Origin: Candidatus Peregrinibacteria bacterium
GTDB taxonomy: Bacteria > Patescibacteriota > Gracilibacteria > Peribacterales > Peribacteraceae
Direction: 5' to 3'
NCBI GenBank assembly: GCA_030649955.1
Contig: JAUSFD010000010.1
Span: 124,001 to 188,000 of the forward strand
Length of the DNA: 64,000 nucleotides
Shown: piece after piece, positions 32,731 through 41,723 of the stretch
How the letters are laid out: every line of letters starts with the position of its first letter
Numbering within the stretch: position 1 is the stretch's first letter
The notes under the pieces: generated by a model
What the model saw: the letters and a program-made list of their open reading frames with translations, nothing else
Databases searched by the model: none
Told to the model about the DNA's origin: nothing
Position numbers and translations under genes: made by a program

Positions 32731-33341
32731 CGGAGGATGAGGAGGCAGACCAAGAGGACCGCAGCGTAGTAGATGCTCGCAGCCGCGAGGAAGAGATCGA
32801 GCCAAGGGGGTTCCACTACGCGGAAAACGCAGAGGGCAACGAGCAGGAAGAGGGGAAAGCGCGTGCGCAGGAGCGGGAAAGGCGGGTGCTTGCCCTGCGC
32901 GTTGCGCGAGAGGAAGTGGACGATCACGAGGATGTAGCAGACGGTGTAGAGGAGAGTCCAGAATGCGGAGAGTCCAAATGCCCACCGCGCGGCGATGACG
33001 GTTACGACGAGCGCCAGGTAATCCGCCGTGACGTCCAGGTACGCGCCCCGTGCCGTCACTCTCTGTGCGGACCGTGCCAGAGCTCCATCGAGCGCATCGA
33101 ATGTGAAGTGCAGTGCATAACCCACGAGTAGCAGTGGCGGTGATAGGAAAATTCCGATGGGTATGAGCATGAGTGACAACATGCTCAAGATGCTGAGCGC
33201 GTTTGGCGACACACCGCACCGTTGCAGGATTCTCAACACCGGCGCGAGCAATCGTTCTCGGAACTTCCGGTACCGTCTTTGGAACGGCATCTCCCGTGCG
33301 CTCCACACGTGGATGAGATGAGGATCGCGAATACTAGACAT
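32715..33341 (-). CDS. CDP-alcohol phosphatidyltransferase
   Basis: The 208-residue integral membrane protein has the complete catalytic motif of the family: DALDGALAR, eight residues, G, three residues, D, three residues, D (DALDGALARSAQRVTARG, then YLDVTAD). It binds metal and a CDP-lipid and transfers the phosphatidyl group to an alcohol such as glycerol phosphate or inositol phosphate. Around five or six TM segments are visible. GAGGAA 6-7 bases upstream supports ATG 33341. It is the first gene of the pair with the CarS-like enzyme. Confidence 0.9.
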   Translation of the reverse strand: MSSIRDPHLIHVWSAREMPFQRRYRKFRERLLAPVLRILQRCGVSPNALSILSMLSLMLIPIGIFLSPPLLLVGYALHFTFDALDGALARSAQRVTARGAYLDVTADYLALVVTVIAARWAFGLSAFWTLLYTVCYILVIVHFLSRNAQGKHPPFPLLRTRFPLFLLVALCVFRVVEPPWLDLFLAAASIYYAAVLLVCLLILRWKLR

Positions 33342-33774
33342 TGTATTCCTCTGGGGATTTTGGTCTAGAAGAGAGATCTTTTGAGGATTCTGGCGGACTT
33401 CTCTTCTTCTTGATTCGCCGAACCGCTCGGTTGTTTATCAGGGTCTTCGACAACTTCTCCTTCTTTCTCTTGTCTACCCAACAAGAGAAAGAAGCCCTTC
33501 GACGAGCTCAGGGCAAGCAAAGAAAAACCCACCACCGCCAGACCCCCTGACCGCTGACCACACCGTTTACCCTGAGCCCACCGCCCTTCGACTCGCTGCG
33601 CTCGCTCAGGGTCCTCCTCCTGCTGTGCAGTCGAAGGGTGGCGGCGGACCCCTCCACGTGGCCAGAAGGCATTTTCGCCTCCTGACCTCCTCAGGATGCG
33701 TGTTACAAAGTTCCCTCTCCCCTGTGGGAGAGGGACAGGGTGAGGGGGTCAGTGGTTCGTCGATCTCATTCTGT
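33342..33774. other. Noncoding region with intergenic repeats
   Basis: No gene is supported in these 433 bases. Two related palindromic words are present: CCCTTCGACGAGCTCAGGG (33494-33512) and a longer version (33584-33611) that begins CCCTTCGACTCG and ends GCTCAGGG; a half copy, TCGAAGGG, is at 33631. A separate hairpin pairs CCCTCTCCC (33713-33721) with GGGAGAGGG (33726-33734) downstream of the TPR gene and may act as its terminator. These look like widespread bacterial intergenic repeats. Confidence 0.6.
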
Positions 33775-35577
33775 TCAAGGTTTTGTCTCCATACTCCTCA
33801 GATTCTCCAGATGCCTCGCCGCCTGCTCATAGAGAGGATCGAGCGCAATGACCCGCTCCAGGAGCTCCTCCGCCTCCTCAACGGAGCCCTGCTCCGCGCG
33901 GATGCCGGCGAGCTTATAGAGCGCGGGGAGGTATTGCGGATCGAGGTCGATCGTCTGCACGTACGCTTCTGCCGCTTCCTCGAGGCGATTGCGCTTCTGG
34001 TAGGCGAGGCCGAGGTTGTAGTGCGCTTCGGCGAACGCGGGCCCGCGCTCTACTGCGCGCTCGAACTGCGCAATGGCTTGCGCATCATCGCCCGCTTTCT
34101 CGTACGCCTCGCCGAGGAAGTAGAATGCAGCGAATTCCTCCGGTCGCACGGATGCTTGTATGTTCAGTGCAGCGGTGACATCGGTGAGATCGCGGATTGC
34201 GCGATCGACGTTGCCGCTTTCCAGTTCGATCCTCGCGAGGTTGATCTTCGGCTCCATTCTGCGCGGATCCACCGCAATCGCCCGCTCATACATTGCGATC
34301 GCCTCTTGTGTCCTCCCCATTTTCGCCAGCACTGTTGCGAGGTTATTCGCAGCCATTCCCGATTCCGGATAGTGCTCGAGTGCATTCTCGTAGAGCGCAA
34401 TCGAGTCTTTCCACGTGAATCCCTGCGCGTACGTCAGGCTCGCGCATGTGAGGATCAGGATGGTGGCGACGAGCCCAGCACTCCATCGAATCGAACGGAT
34501 GGCACTCCGCTGAATCATCGGTGTGAGGAAGAGTGCGATCAGGAGGAACATGCCGATCACCGCGAGGTATGCATACCGATCAGACGCGAAGAAGATGTAG
34601 CGATTCTTCTGGAACGTCGTGAAGCTGGGTGCGAGCATCAGGAAATAAAAGAGGATTGCTACGGACACTGCGCGCATGCGATTCCGCAGGAGCAGAGCCA
34701 CAATGAGCATCCCGAGGACGATCAGCAGCGGAATGATGAACTCGAGCGATGCGAGAGTGATGGGTGTTGATTGTGGATAGATGGCGGTGAGGCCGGTGGG
34801 GAGGAGAATTTTCTGCAGGTAGAATACCGAACTCTTGAGGGCGAGGAGGGCATTCGTCCCCAAGGGCAGCGCATCGACGATCCCGAGTTTTCCGTAGATC
34901 GCGATGAGCCCGAATACTACGGAGAGGAGGAAGTAGGGGATTTTCTCCCGGAGCACGGGCCACGTGAATTTCCTCCCCTGGTACCAGTCAATGAGGAGGA
35001 GGACCAAGGGCAGGAGAATCACCGAGACTTTCGAGAGGAGGGCGAGGAGGAAGGCGAAGACGCTCACTGTGTACCGTGTTCGCTCGCCGCGTTCTCTCTG
35101 CAGAACGTACGTGTAGATCGATGCCAGGAAGAAGAATGCGGAGAGGACATCTTTGCGAGCAGAAGCCCAGACCACGGCTTCTACCTGGAGTGGATGCAGC
35201 GCGAAGAGGAGTGCAGTGAGTGTGGCGAGCAGACGATTCCCGGAGAGGCGGTGGATCGTGAGGAGGATCAGCACCGTGCTCCCGATGTGCAGGAGGAGGT
35301 TCGTCGTGTGGAACACGATCGGCTTCAGTCCGAAGAGCGCGTGTTCGAGCATGTAACTCACGATGGTGAGTGGCACGTAGAGCTCTGGGTCGTACGTCGT
35401 GAATGCGGTTTTTATCGACCACCACGAGAACCTCTGCACTGCCAAGTTCTGCGTGATGAGGATTCCGTCATCCAAGGCCACGAACGCGTTCCCGAGGTGC
35501 TGTGCGTAAACGAGAAACGTCGCAACGCTAATCAGTATTGCGATATCTCGAAGAGATAGGCGTTCGAATACTTTCAT
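33775..35577 (-). CDS. Polytopic membrane protein with C-terminal TPR repeats
   Basis: The start is taken at ATG 35577 (MKVFERLSLRD), because upstream codons of the open frame fall in a hairpin repeat and have poor coding character. The 600-residue protein has about eleven TM segments in its first 410 residues, with a first outer loop (FVALDDGILI) like the Tmtc/DUF1736 and PMT-type proteins, followed by five or six tetratricopeptide repeats (YPESGMAANNLATVLAKMGR; EAHYNLGLAYQKRNRLEEAA). Such proteins may be lipid-linked-sugar glycosyltransferases or envelope scaffolds. The function here is not established. Confidence 0.75.
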   Translation of the reverse strand: MKVFERLSLRDIAILISVATFLVYAQHLGNAFVALDDGILITQNLAVQRFSWWSIKTAFTTYDPELYVPLTIVSYMLEHALFGLKPIVFHTTNLLLHIGSTVLILLTIHRLSGNRLLATLTALLFALHPLQVEAVVWASARKDVLSAFFFLASIYTYVLQRERGERTRYTVSVFAFLLALLSKVSVILLPLVLLLIDWYQGRKFTWPVLREKIPYFLLSVVFGLIAIYGKLGIVDALPLGTNALLALKSSVFYLQKILLPTGLTAIYPQSTPITLASLEFIIPLLIVLGMLIVALLLRNRMRAVSVAILFYFLMLAPSFTTFQKNRYIFFASDRYAYLAVIGMFLLIALFLTPMIQRSAIRSIRWSAGLVATILILTCASLTYAQGFTWKDSIALYENALEHYPESGMAANNLATVLAKMGRTQEAIAMYERAIAVDPRRMEPKINLARIELESGNVDRAIRDLTDVTAALNIQASVRPEEFAAFYFLGEAYEKAGDDAQAIAQFERAVERGPAFAEAHYNLGLAYQKRNRLEEAAEAYVQTIDLDPQYLPALYKLAGIRAEQGSVEEAEELLERVIALDPLYEQAARHLENLRSMETKP

Positions 35578-35649
35578 CAGGGCTGATCGTATTCTTCTTT
35601 CAACGTTTCTGCAGCAATCTTGATTGCTCAATCGATGCCGACCCGCGGG

Positions 35650-35704
35650 CCAGAAAGCCCGCTCTGTGCAAAAAATTATTTTCACCACAGAGCGCACTTT
35701 CTGG
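35650..35704. repeat. Long-armed hairpin repeat
   Basis: Arms CCAGAAAGCCCGCTCTGTG (35650-35668) and CACAGAGCGCACTTTCTGG (35686-35704) pair at 17 of 19 positions around a 17-base AT-rich loop. The left-arm word CCAGAAAGCCCGCTCT recurs exactly at 60706-60721. It lies 37 bases beyond the ligA stop. Confidence 0.65.
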
Positions 35705-35741
35705 TGCGCGGGGTCGAGGGAATCTGCCCGCGGTCGCTTCG

Positions 35742-37898
35742 TCACGGTCGCTTCTTCAGCATCCTCCTGAACTCCTCCTCATCGATGATCGGCACCCCCA
35801 GCTTCTTCGCATCCTCCTCCTTCGTGCCGGTATCGGAGCCAGCGAGCACGAAGTCTGTCTTCTTGCTCACGGAGCCACTCACTTTTCCGCCGCGATCCTT
35901 GATCATCGTGCGCGCTTCCTCGCGGCTCAAGGTCGGGAGCGTTCCCGTGAGGACGAAGGTCTTCTCTGCGAAGATCTGCGGTGCGCTGGAGCCGGCGGTT
36001 TGCAGGCAGACGATGCCAGCATGATCGAATTTATGCAGGAGGTTGCGGTTATCCTCATCCGCGATCCATTCGATGAGTGCCTGGGCATTCACCTCCCCGA
36101 TGCCGGAGAGCGAGTCGAGCTCCTCTTGCGTAAGCGCATGGAGTGTCTTCTCGATGTCGTACACCGTAATCCCTTCAACCTTCACCTTCTTCGTTTCATT
36201 GCCGAAGAGCGATGTCTGCGGCGAGAGCGCGTCACGCTCCTCCACGGTGAGGGTACGTGTGGGCCATGCGATCCTCCGCGCGAGCAGGTCCGCCGTCTCC
36301 CGCCCGATGTGGCGGATGCCGAGCGCGAAGAGAAAGCGCTCGATGGGGACACGCTTTGCGTGCTCGATGGACGCGAGAAGGTTCAGCGCCTTCTTCTCTT
36401 TGAAGAGCGGAAGCTGCAGCAGATCGTCCATCGTGAGGAGGAAGATATCCGAGGGATCCACAACGAATCCCTGCGTGACGAGATCCTCGACTGTCTCGCG
36501 TCCCAGTCCCTCGATGTTGAACGCGTAGCGCGATGCCATGTGCTCGATGCGCTCCAGTTGAACAGCAGAGCACTTCGGGTTCGGGCAGCGACGAACAGCC
36601 TCTCCCTCGGGTCGCATGAGGAGGGTGCCGCAGCTTGGACAGTGCTTGGGGTAATGGAAGGGTTTGCTGCCCTTCGGGCGCAGATCCTTCAGGACCTCGA
36701 CGACCTCCGGGATAATGTCGCCCGCCTTCTGCGCAATCACCGTGTCGCCGATGCGCACATCGAGCCGCGCGATCTCATCTTCGTTGTGCAGCGTCGCCCG
36801 CGTGACCGTCGTCCCCGCGAGCTGCGTCGGCGTGAGCACGGCGACGGGCGTCACGGCGCCCGTGCGTCCCACTTGGAGGATGATCTCCAGCACTTGCGCG
36901 GTCTTCTGCTCTGCAGGGAACTTGAATGCCCGCGCCCAGCGCGGAGCTTTCGCAGTCGATCCCAGGTCACGCTGCATCGCGCGGTCATTGAGCTTGAGGA
37001 CCAGCCCGTCGATGTCGAGGGGTAACTTCTCCCTCTCCTTCTTCGCCTTCTCGTAGCGCTTCTCGATCTCTTTCGTTGAGGAGACGAGGGCGTACGATCG
37101 CTCGACGGGGATGCCGATGGAGGCGAAGAAATCCATCAACCCCTCCTGCGTCCTGAGCTCCAGCGCATCGGCGGCAACGCGGTCGAGCGCGTAGCAGAGC
37201 ATGCGCAGATCACGCTCCGCAGCCGCTCTTGGATCGAGCTGACGCACCGTCCCTGCGGCAGCGTTCCGCGGGTTCGCGAATTTCTCCGCATCGGGCAGGT
37301 CTCGGTTGAATTTCGCGAGTGACGCCTTTGGCATGTACACCTCCCCGGAGATTTCGATGAAGGTGGGGAGCGACTTGCTCTTCGGGAGTGTGAGCGTGAG
37401 GGGCAGGGATTCAATGGTGCGAACGGTATGCGTCACGTCCTCTCCCTGAATCCCATTCCCGCGTGTGAGGGCACGCACGTAGCGGTAGACAGTAACGTCC
37501 TTCTTATCCCGCTCGTAGATCAGCGAGATGTTGAGCCCGTCAATTTTGAGCTCTGTGAGAACTTCAAATGTCGCATCACTCCTTCCGAGGGATCGGCGCA
37601 TCTGATCAAACCACTCCTCCACCTCCTCAAGGGAAAAGGCATCCTGTAGCGATTCTTTGGGCGTTAGGTGTAGGACCTTCGGGAGCCTTCCGTCGAGTGG
37701 TGCTCCTACTCGCTGCGTCGGCGAATCCGGTGTGATGAGGTCTGGGAACTCCGTCTCCAACTTGATGAGTTCCTGCTTCAGGGAATCCCGCACATCCTCC
37801 GAGACATCGGTTCTGTTTTCGATGAAGTACGCCTGGTTGAATTTCCAGATTTCGCTCCGGAGTTTCTTCACCCTTTCGGCGGCAGCTGAATGATCCAT
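35742..37898 (-). CDS. ligA: NAD-dependent DNA ligase LigA
   Basis: This is a full-length bacterial ligase of 718 residues from ATG 37898 (MDHSAAAERVKKLRSEIW). In order: the Ia NAD-binding domain, the nucleotidyltransferase with adenylated lysine (ELKIDGLNISLIYE), OB fold, the four-cysteine zinc finger (CPSCGTLLMRP; CPNPKCSAVQ), helix-hairpin-helix repeats and the C-terminal BRCT domain (TFVLTGTLPTLSREEARTM). It seals nicks in replication and repair using NAD. The coding frame continues upstream to 37967, but that stretch is a hairpin repeat. A hairpin follows its stop. Confidence 0.96.
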   Translation of the reverse strand: MDHSAAAERVKKLRSEIWKFNQAYFIENRTDVSEDVRDSLKQELIKLETEFPDLITPDSPTQRVGAPLDGRLPKVLHLTPKESLQDAFSLEEVEEWFDQMRRSLGRSDATFEVLTELKIDGLNISLIYERDKKDVTVYRYVRALTRGNGIQGEDVTHTVRTIESLPLTLTLPKSKSLPTFIEISGEVYMPKASLAKFNRDLPDAEKFANPRNAAAGTVRQLDPRAAAERDLRMLCYALDRVAADALELRTQEGLMDFFASIGIPVERSYALVSSTKEIEKRYEKAKKEREKLPLDIDGLVLKLNDRAMQRDLGSTAKAPRWARAFKFPAEQKTAQVLEIILQVGRTGAVTPVAVLTPTQLAGTTVTRATLHNEDEIARLDVRIGDTVIAQKAGDIIPEVVEVLKDLRPKGSKPFHYPKHCPSCGTLLMRPEGEAVRRCPNPKCSAVQLERIEHMASRYAFNIEGLGRETVEDLVTQGFVVDPSDIFLLTMDDLLQLPLFKEKKALNLLASIEHAKRVPIERFLFALGIRHIGRETADLLARRIAWPTRTLTVEERDALSPQTSLFGNETKKVKVEGITVYDIEKTLHALTQEELDSLSGIGEVNAQALIEWIADEDNRNLLHKFDHAGIVCLQTAGSSAPQIFAEKTFVLTGTLPTLSREEARTMIKDRGGKVSGSVSKKTDFVLAGSDTGTKEEDAKKLGVPIIDEEEFRRMLKKRP

Positions 37899-37912
37899 AA
37901 CGACAGGCGTGA

Positions 37913-37982
37913 AATGTTCAATGTACAATGGAAAATGTACAATGCGAGGTTGTACAACATTGTACATTCTCCATTGAACATT
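37913..37982. repeat. Nested AT-rich hairpin upstream of ligA
   Basis: Two perfect 11-base arms are nested: AATGTTCAATG (37913-37923) with CATTGAACATT (37972-37982), and AATGTACAATG (37934-37944) with CATTGTACATT (37958-37968). It fills the ligA-SLH intergenic space and probably forms a cruciform or transcript hairpin. Confidence 0.7.
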
Positions 37983-37991
37983 TTACATTCT

Positions 37992-38750
37992 TCATTGCTC
38001 TTCCCCTGCTTCCTCCAATAGCAGCTGCGTCTTCAACTTCTGGTAAATGACCTTCGCTGCCTCCGCTCGGTTCACTCCATCATTCGGCCGAAAGGTCCCC
38101 TTTGCAGAGCCATCGACGTTGGTGTCTCCGGAGACGATGCCCAGGCTCGCAGCGTAGGCGATGTCCGCTTCGTAGGAGTGGTCGATGGTGTCGGAGAAGG
38201 TGGACACAGCGTACGGAACAGAATCCCCGAAGGAGTCGTGGATGATGACGAGCACCTCCGCGCGTGTCGCCGGTCGATCCAGATCCACACGAGTATCGAA
38301 CACGCGCATGTGGATGGTCTCTGCACACGCGACGAAGCGGGCGGACCAGTGCGTCTTCGCGTCCGCGCGCTCGGGGGAATCGGGGCACTCCTCTTCATCG
38401 ATGCCCGCCGCGCGTAGTGACATCTTCAGCATCTCCGCAACCGTCACGGAATTCCCGGGGCCAAACTCTCCCGTTGCGTTGCCTTGCGCATCTTTGTACC
38501 CCGAAGCGATGCCCCAGTCGGCCACGGCCGAGACGTACGCGGCGTACCACGCGTTCTCATCCACGTCGGTGAAGACGAGGGACTCCTCCGTGATGGAGAG
38601 TCCTTGCAGGAGCTCATCGATGGAGGTTTCCTCCACCGAGGCCGTGCCCCCCAGCTCCGCCTGCATTTCATCGAGGACGTCGAAGAATGCTCCTGCTGCG
38701 GAGGGCGACAGCAAACCGAAAACCAGAGCGAGGGAGAGGGGAGTGCGCAT
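37992..38750 (-). CDS. Secreted SLH-domain protein
   Basis: The 252-residue protein has a signal peptide (PLSLALVFGLLSPSAAGA) and at least two or three S-layer-homology modules: TDVDENAWYAAYVSAVADWG with SGYKDAQGNATGEFGPGNSVT, and SDTIDHSYEADIAYAASLG with GTFRPNDGVNRAEAAKVIYQ. SLH modules attach proteins to cell-wall glycans. There is no other domain, so it may be an S-layer anchor or adaptor. It lies upstream of ligA, and the two share orientation but are separated by the nested hairpin. Confidence 0.85.
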   Translation of the reverse strand: MRTPLSLALVFGLLSPSAAGAFFDVLDEMQAELGGTASVEETSIDELLQGLSITEESLVFTDVDENAWYAAYVSAVADWGIASGYKDAQGNATGEFGPGNSVTVAEMLKMSLRAAGIDEEECPDSPERADAKTHWSARFVACAETIHMRVFDTRVDLDRPATRAEVLVIIHDSFGDSVPYAVSTFSDTIDHSYEADIAYAASLGIVSGDTNVDGSAKGTFRPNDGVNRAEAAKVIYQKLKTQLLLEEAGEEQ

Positions 38751-38795
38751 GGGCTGATTCTACCCAAAAATGCGCTGCCGTTCCGGACAATGCGG

Positions 38796-38824
38796 TTGCC
38801 TCAAAACGCCTGTTATTCTATAAT
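38796..38824 (+). promoter_or_regulatory. Promoter of acidic secreted protein
   Basis: TTGCCT at 38796-38801, a 17-base spacer and a perfect TATAAT at 38819-38824. The leader is about 26 bases to the ATG at 38857. Confidence 0.75.
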
Positions 38825-38856
38825 GATTGAGAAGAAACACACATTCCCACCCCGCC

Positions 38857-40185
38857 ATGTCCAGCCTGCAGAGCGATGTGAAGCAGTTCGCGGTCTTCGG
38901 ACTCCTCTCCGCGATGGCGTTCGGCACTCTCGCGGGAGCCAGCGTCTCCTTCGCGCAGTACCGTGGACCCGAGGAGTTCGAGGAGGAGAACTACTACGAA
39001 GAGGATGATGGAGAAATGGACGAGTACTTCGATGGCGCGGGTGCTGATGAGTTTGATTACCAGGGTGATGGAGGGGAAGACGGAGAAGGTACTGACGAAG
39101 CATCTCCCGCGATGTCCCTGCCACCGGGCGCGACGATCCCTCCGGAGTTCCGCCAGCAGCAGAGTTCTCTGGGTACAGGGATGCGCACGACCAGTTCAGG
39201 GCTTCCTCCGTTGTGCCTCATCCCCGAAGTTTCTGGCCAAATGCGGCCGTCCTCAGACCGCGAGGAGTGTTTGCGGTTAGCAGGACAGCGTCCTGGGGGA
39301 GTTCCTGACCCCATCCTTCCAGAGCAGACGCCTCCGGAGCCGATGCCGCAGCATCCAGCTCCGTGGACGCAGGACGATGCCGCATTCCGCGAGAGGATGA
39401 AGGAGCGCTTCAGCAGGCAACAGCAATTCGAGAACACCATTGTCATGACGGCACGCACCATCATCGCTGTCCTCGAGGGGAGATTTGAGCGAGATCCCGC
39501 AGCGTCTGCACTGGTCACGCAAGCGGCAGAGGATGTGGAAGCCTACATCCGTTCGAAGGAGGAGGCTGGCACAAGCGGACAGTGGGGTGAGGGGGATGCA
39601 CAGGTTCTGCGTCAGGTTATGCAGGCGAGGCTCAACACTCTCTCCACGGTCGACCCGAACCCTGCCCACAGCGCAGGTCCGGATATCTCCGCACAGCTTC
39701 AGCGCCTCGGTACCATGATCTACACGGGCATCCCGTCCGTCATCGCACTCTTCAACGAGAGAGGGCTCCTCACGGAGGAGCAGACAGCGCAGGCGATGGG
39801 GAGTGTCTCGCAGGCGCTCTCGCTCTTCACCGTTGTGAGTGATTCCCCCTCTCCGACTCCTGAGGATATTCAGCAGATCTTCGCAGTCTTCCAGGAGATG
39901 CGCACGTGGATGGAGCCGATCATCGTGCCTGCCATGCAGGCCGATCCCGCACTCGCGCAAGCGGTCGAGGGTTTCGTCGGGAGCGCGTCACAGGGAGCGG
40001 CTCATGACAGCGCACCGTCACCAGCATTCAACAGCGTTCCGGGTCAGGGGATCCTGCTCGAGAGCTTCGATCGCCCGATGAGCGAACCGTTCATGAGCAA
40101 TAGCCCGCCGGAGTACGAGGAATTTGATGAGGAAATGGAAGTGTTCCCCGAGGAGCAGTTCGAGGGAGACTTCGAGATAGAGTAG
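38857..40185 (+). CDS. Acidic secreted protein
   Basis: From ATG 38857 the 442-residue protein has a signal peptide (FAVFGLLSAMAFGTLAGASVSFAQ). A strongly acidic, Tyr-rich stretch follows (EEFEEENYYEEDDGEMDEYF), then a Pro-rich linker, a helical domain from about 190 to 340 and an acidic tail (EEFDEEMEVFPEEQFEGDFE). No known domain is recognised. The high negative charge could bind metal ions or associate with the S-layer. It is divergent from the SLH gene, 106 bases away, and has its own canonical promoter. Confidence 0.7.
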   Translation: MSSLQSDVKQFAVFGLLSAMAFGTLAGASVSFAQYRGPEEFEEENYYEEDDGEMDEYFDGAGADEFDYQGDGGEDGEGTDEASPAMSLPPGATIPPEFRQQQSSLGTGMRTTSSGLPPLCLIPEVSGQMRPSSDREECLRLAGQRPGGVPDPILPEQTPPEPMPQHPAPWTQDDAAFRERMKERFSRQQQFENTIVMTARTIIAVLEGRFERDPAASALVTQAAEDVEAYIRSKEEAGTSGQWGEGDAQVLRQVMQARLNTLSTVDPNPAHSAGPDISAQLQRLGTMIYTGIPSVIALFNERGLLTEEQTAQAMGSVSQALSLFTVVSDSPSPTPEDIQQIFAVFQEMRTWMEPIIVPAMQADPALAQAVEGFVGSASQGAAHDSAPSPAFNSVPGQGILLESFDRPMSEPFMSNSPPEYEEFDEEMEVFPEEQFEGDFEIE

Positions 40186-40403
40186 CGACGAATGGGTTTT
40201 TTTCGCACAGGGTGCAGGCTTGCCGCCTGCGGTCCCGGTTCTCTGGCGCTGTGAATGTCTTCCTCATACCAAGTTGCAATAGAAACGCGACTATTCCGAG
40301 AACCAGATGCTCTCTCCTCTCGTACCCCATAGCGTTTGCACAAGCCAACAACCGCTTCCATCGAGCTGTCGTCGATTCATAGAGTTTTAAACGCGAAGGG
40401 GTA
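40186..40403. other. Intergenic region with small hairpin
   Basis: No gene is supported. A 6-bp hairpin, GCAGGC with GCCTGC (40214-40230), lies after a T-run and may help end the transcript of the acidic secreted protein. Confidence 0.4.
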
Positions 40404-40646
40404 TCACTCCGCGGTCTTGCAGATCTCATGCAGGCTCCTGCAGATCTTATTCGCTACAGCGGTGGACCACCCGTGCTCGTCCGCTTCCTCTTCCCAGAAG
40501 GAGAGTGAATCGGCGAGCGCGCTGGTCGCTCCCTCCTCATCCTCATCCATCGCCTCCTGGTAGAGCGCCGCACGCTGCGCGAGGAGGTCGATGATCTGCT
40601 GATCGAGTTTCGTGAGCTGTCCGCGGATGTCGTAGGCAACCGTCAT
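40404..40646 (-). CDS. Small chorismate-mutase-like (AroQ-type) helical protein
   Basis: From ATG 40646 the 80-residue protein starts MTVAYDIRGQLTKLDQQIIDLLAQR, the pattern of AroQ-type chorismate mutases (R-x-x-L-x-x-LD-x-x-I-x-x-LL-x-x-R), and continues with two more amphipathic helices. Only part of the active-site set can be seen; the second half (DEDEEGATSALADSLSFWEE) is very acidic. It may be a divergent mutase or a helical protein of other function. It is isolated between hairpin-containing gaps. Confidence 0.5.
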   Translation of the reverse strand: MTVAYDIRGQLTKLDQQIIDLLAQRAALYQEAMDEDEEGATSALADSLSFWEEEADEHGWSTAVANKICRSLHEICKTAE

Positions 40647-40731
40647 ATCGCGCGTATCTTTCCCGAACACGCGTAACTTGCAATGGATTGAAATTGACAG
40701 CAGAGCATTGCGTGGAGTGGAGAACGTTCGC

Positions 40732-40781
40732 GGGAACAGGGAACGGAATAACAGGGGCCTGTTACTCTGTCCCCGGTTCCC
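40732..40781. repeat. Long imperfect hairpin
   Basis: TAACAGG (40749-40755) pairs with CCTGTTA (40758-40764) at the centre, and GGGAAC (40732-40737) with GTTCCC (40776-40781) outside. It lies just beyond the HTTM gene stop and may end that transcript. Confidence 0.55.
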
Positions 40782-40784
40782 TCA

Positions 40785-41723
40785 TCAGCGGATCCTCCCT
40801 CCACTTCGCTTCCTCAGACGTTCATAGAATTCTTCAGGCTCAACGAAAAGAATGCACGATGGTACGAGCACGAGGAACCACCAGAACGAGAGGGTGACCG
40901 CGATACTCGTGAGGAAGAGGGTCAGGAGCCCGAATGCGAGGATGCGGATTTTCGGTATCCAGAAGCCGAAGGGGAGGAAGAACTCGAAGAACTTCACGCT
41001 GTAGACAGAGAGGTCGTAGAACCACATCGGGAGGTTCCTGTGGATTGCCCAGTACCCGATAGGCGTCGCCCACCGGCTGATGAACGAGTACGGGAGGATC
41101 TCCCCACCGGCGATCCACGCGGGCATGACGAGCTTCAGCCAGCCAGCGCCCAGGAACGTCGCCGTCACCTGCACGGCGATGAGCCGCTGGGCGAGCACGG
41201 ATGCCGGTTCCCACGCGAAGAAAGAGCCTTTTCGCCTGAGCATGCGGAGGGAGAACGCCCGGTCTGCGCCGCTGATGAGAAATGCGATGAGCATCACGAC
41301 GGTGACATGCTCCATCGTGAACCATGTGAGATGGTACGAGATCGCGTAGAAGTACGTCATCAGGAGGAGCGCTGCAACGCAGGCGATGCGCATGCAGCAT
41401 CCCAGGGTGAGCGCAGTGAAGCAGAGGAGGAGGAGCCACAGCAGCGCATTTGCCACCCACGGAGTGGGGAGTACTGAGAGAAAGGGGAGGATGGACGTCG
41501 TTGCGTCAAAACGGGGAATGCTGATGCCGCTCGTGGAGAAGAGCATCTGCGCATCGGGGAGCAGCAACCCCCAGTAGAGGACCAGGAAGCTGCCGAAGAT
41601 GATGCGGTAGAGCGCGAGGGCATGTGGGGGTGCCTGCCGGAACCACCATGCATTCCACACTTTGCTGAAGCGATGCAACGCTTCCCGGTGCGGCATGCCG
41701 AAGAGGGTGTGCGAACGTGTCAT
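40785..41723 (-). CDS. HTTM-domain membrane protein
   Basis: I start at ATG 41723, which overlaps the upstream stop (ATGA at 41720-41723). The 312-residue protein has about eight TM segments and resembles the HTTM (horizontally transferred transmembrane) domain that forms the membrane part of vitamin-K-dependent gamma-carboxylase: YRIIFGSFLVLYWGLLLPD, SYHLTWFTMEHVTVVMLIAF and WLKLVMPAWIAGGEILPYSF. The C-terminal lumenal domain of the carboxylase is lacking. The biochemical activity of bacterial HTTM proteins is unknown. It is coupled with the small protein at 41720-42223. Confidence 0.75.
   Translation of the reverse strand: MTRSHTLFGMPHREALHRFSKVWNAWWFRQAPPHALALYRIIFGSFLVLYWGLLLPDAQMLFSTSGISIPRFDATTSILPFLSVLPTPWVANALLWLLLLCFTALTLGCCMRIACVAALLLMTYFYAISYHLTWFTMEHVTVVMLIAFLISGADRAFSLRMLRRKGSFFAWEPASVLAQRLIAVQVTATFLGAGWLKLVMPAWIAGGEILPYSFISRWATPIGYWAIHRNLPMWFYDLSVYSVKFFEFFLPFGFWIPKIRILAFGLLTLFLTSIAVTLSFWWFLVLVPSCILFVEPEEFYERLRKRSGGRIR

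Noticed and set aside
35578-35745. N-terminal extension of the TPR membrane protein
   Set aside because: The added 56 codons fall in a long hairpin repeat and have no hydrophobic or family character; ATG 35577 is the natural start.
35538-37025. A 495-codon plus-strand frame opposite the TPR and ligA genes
   Set aside because: It is a GC-rich shadow frame of ligA, which is complete with all catalytic motifs.
37899-37967. N-terminal extension of LigA
   Set aside because: It would be encoded by the nested AT-rich hairpin, and bacterial LigA starts close to the residues after ATG 37898.
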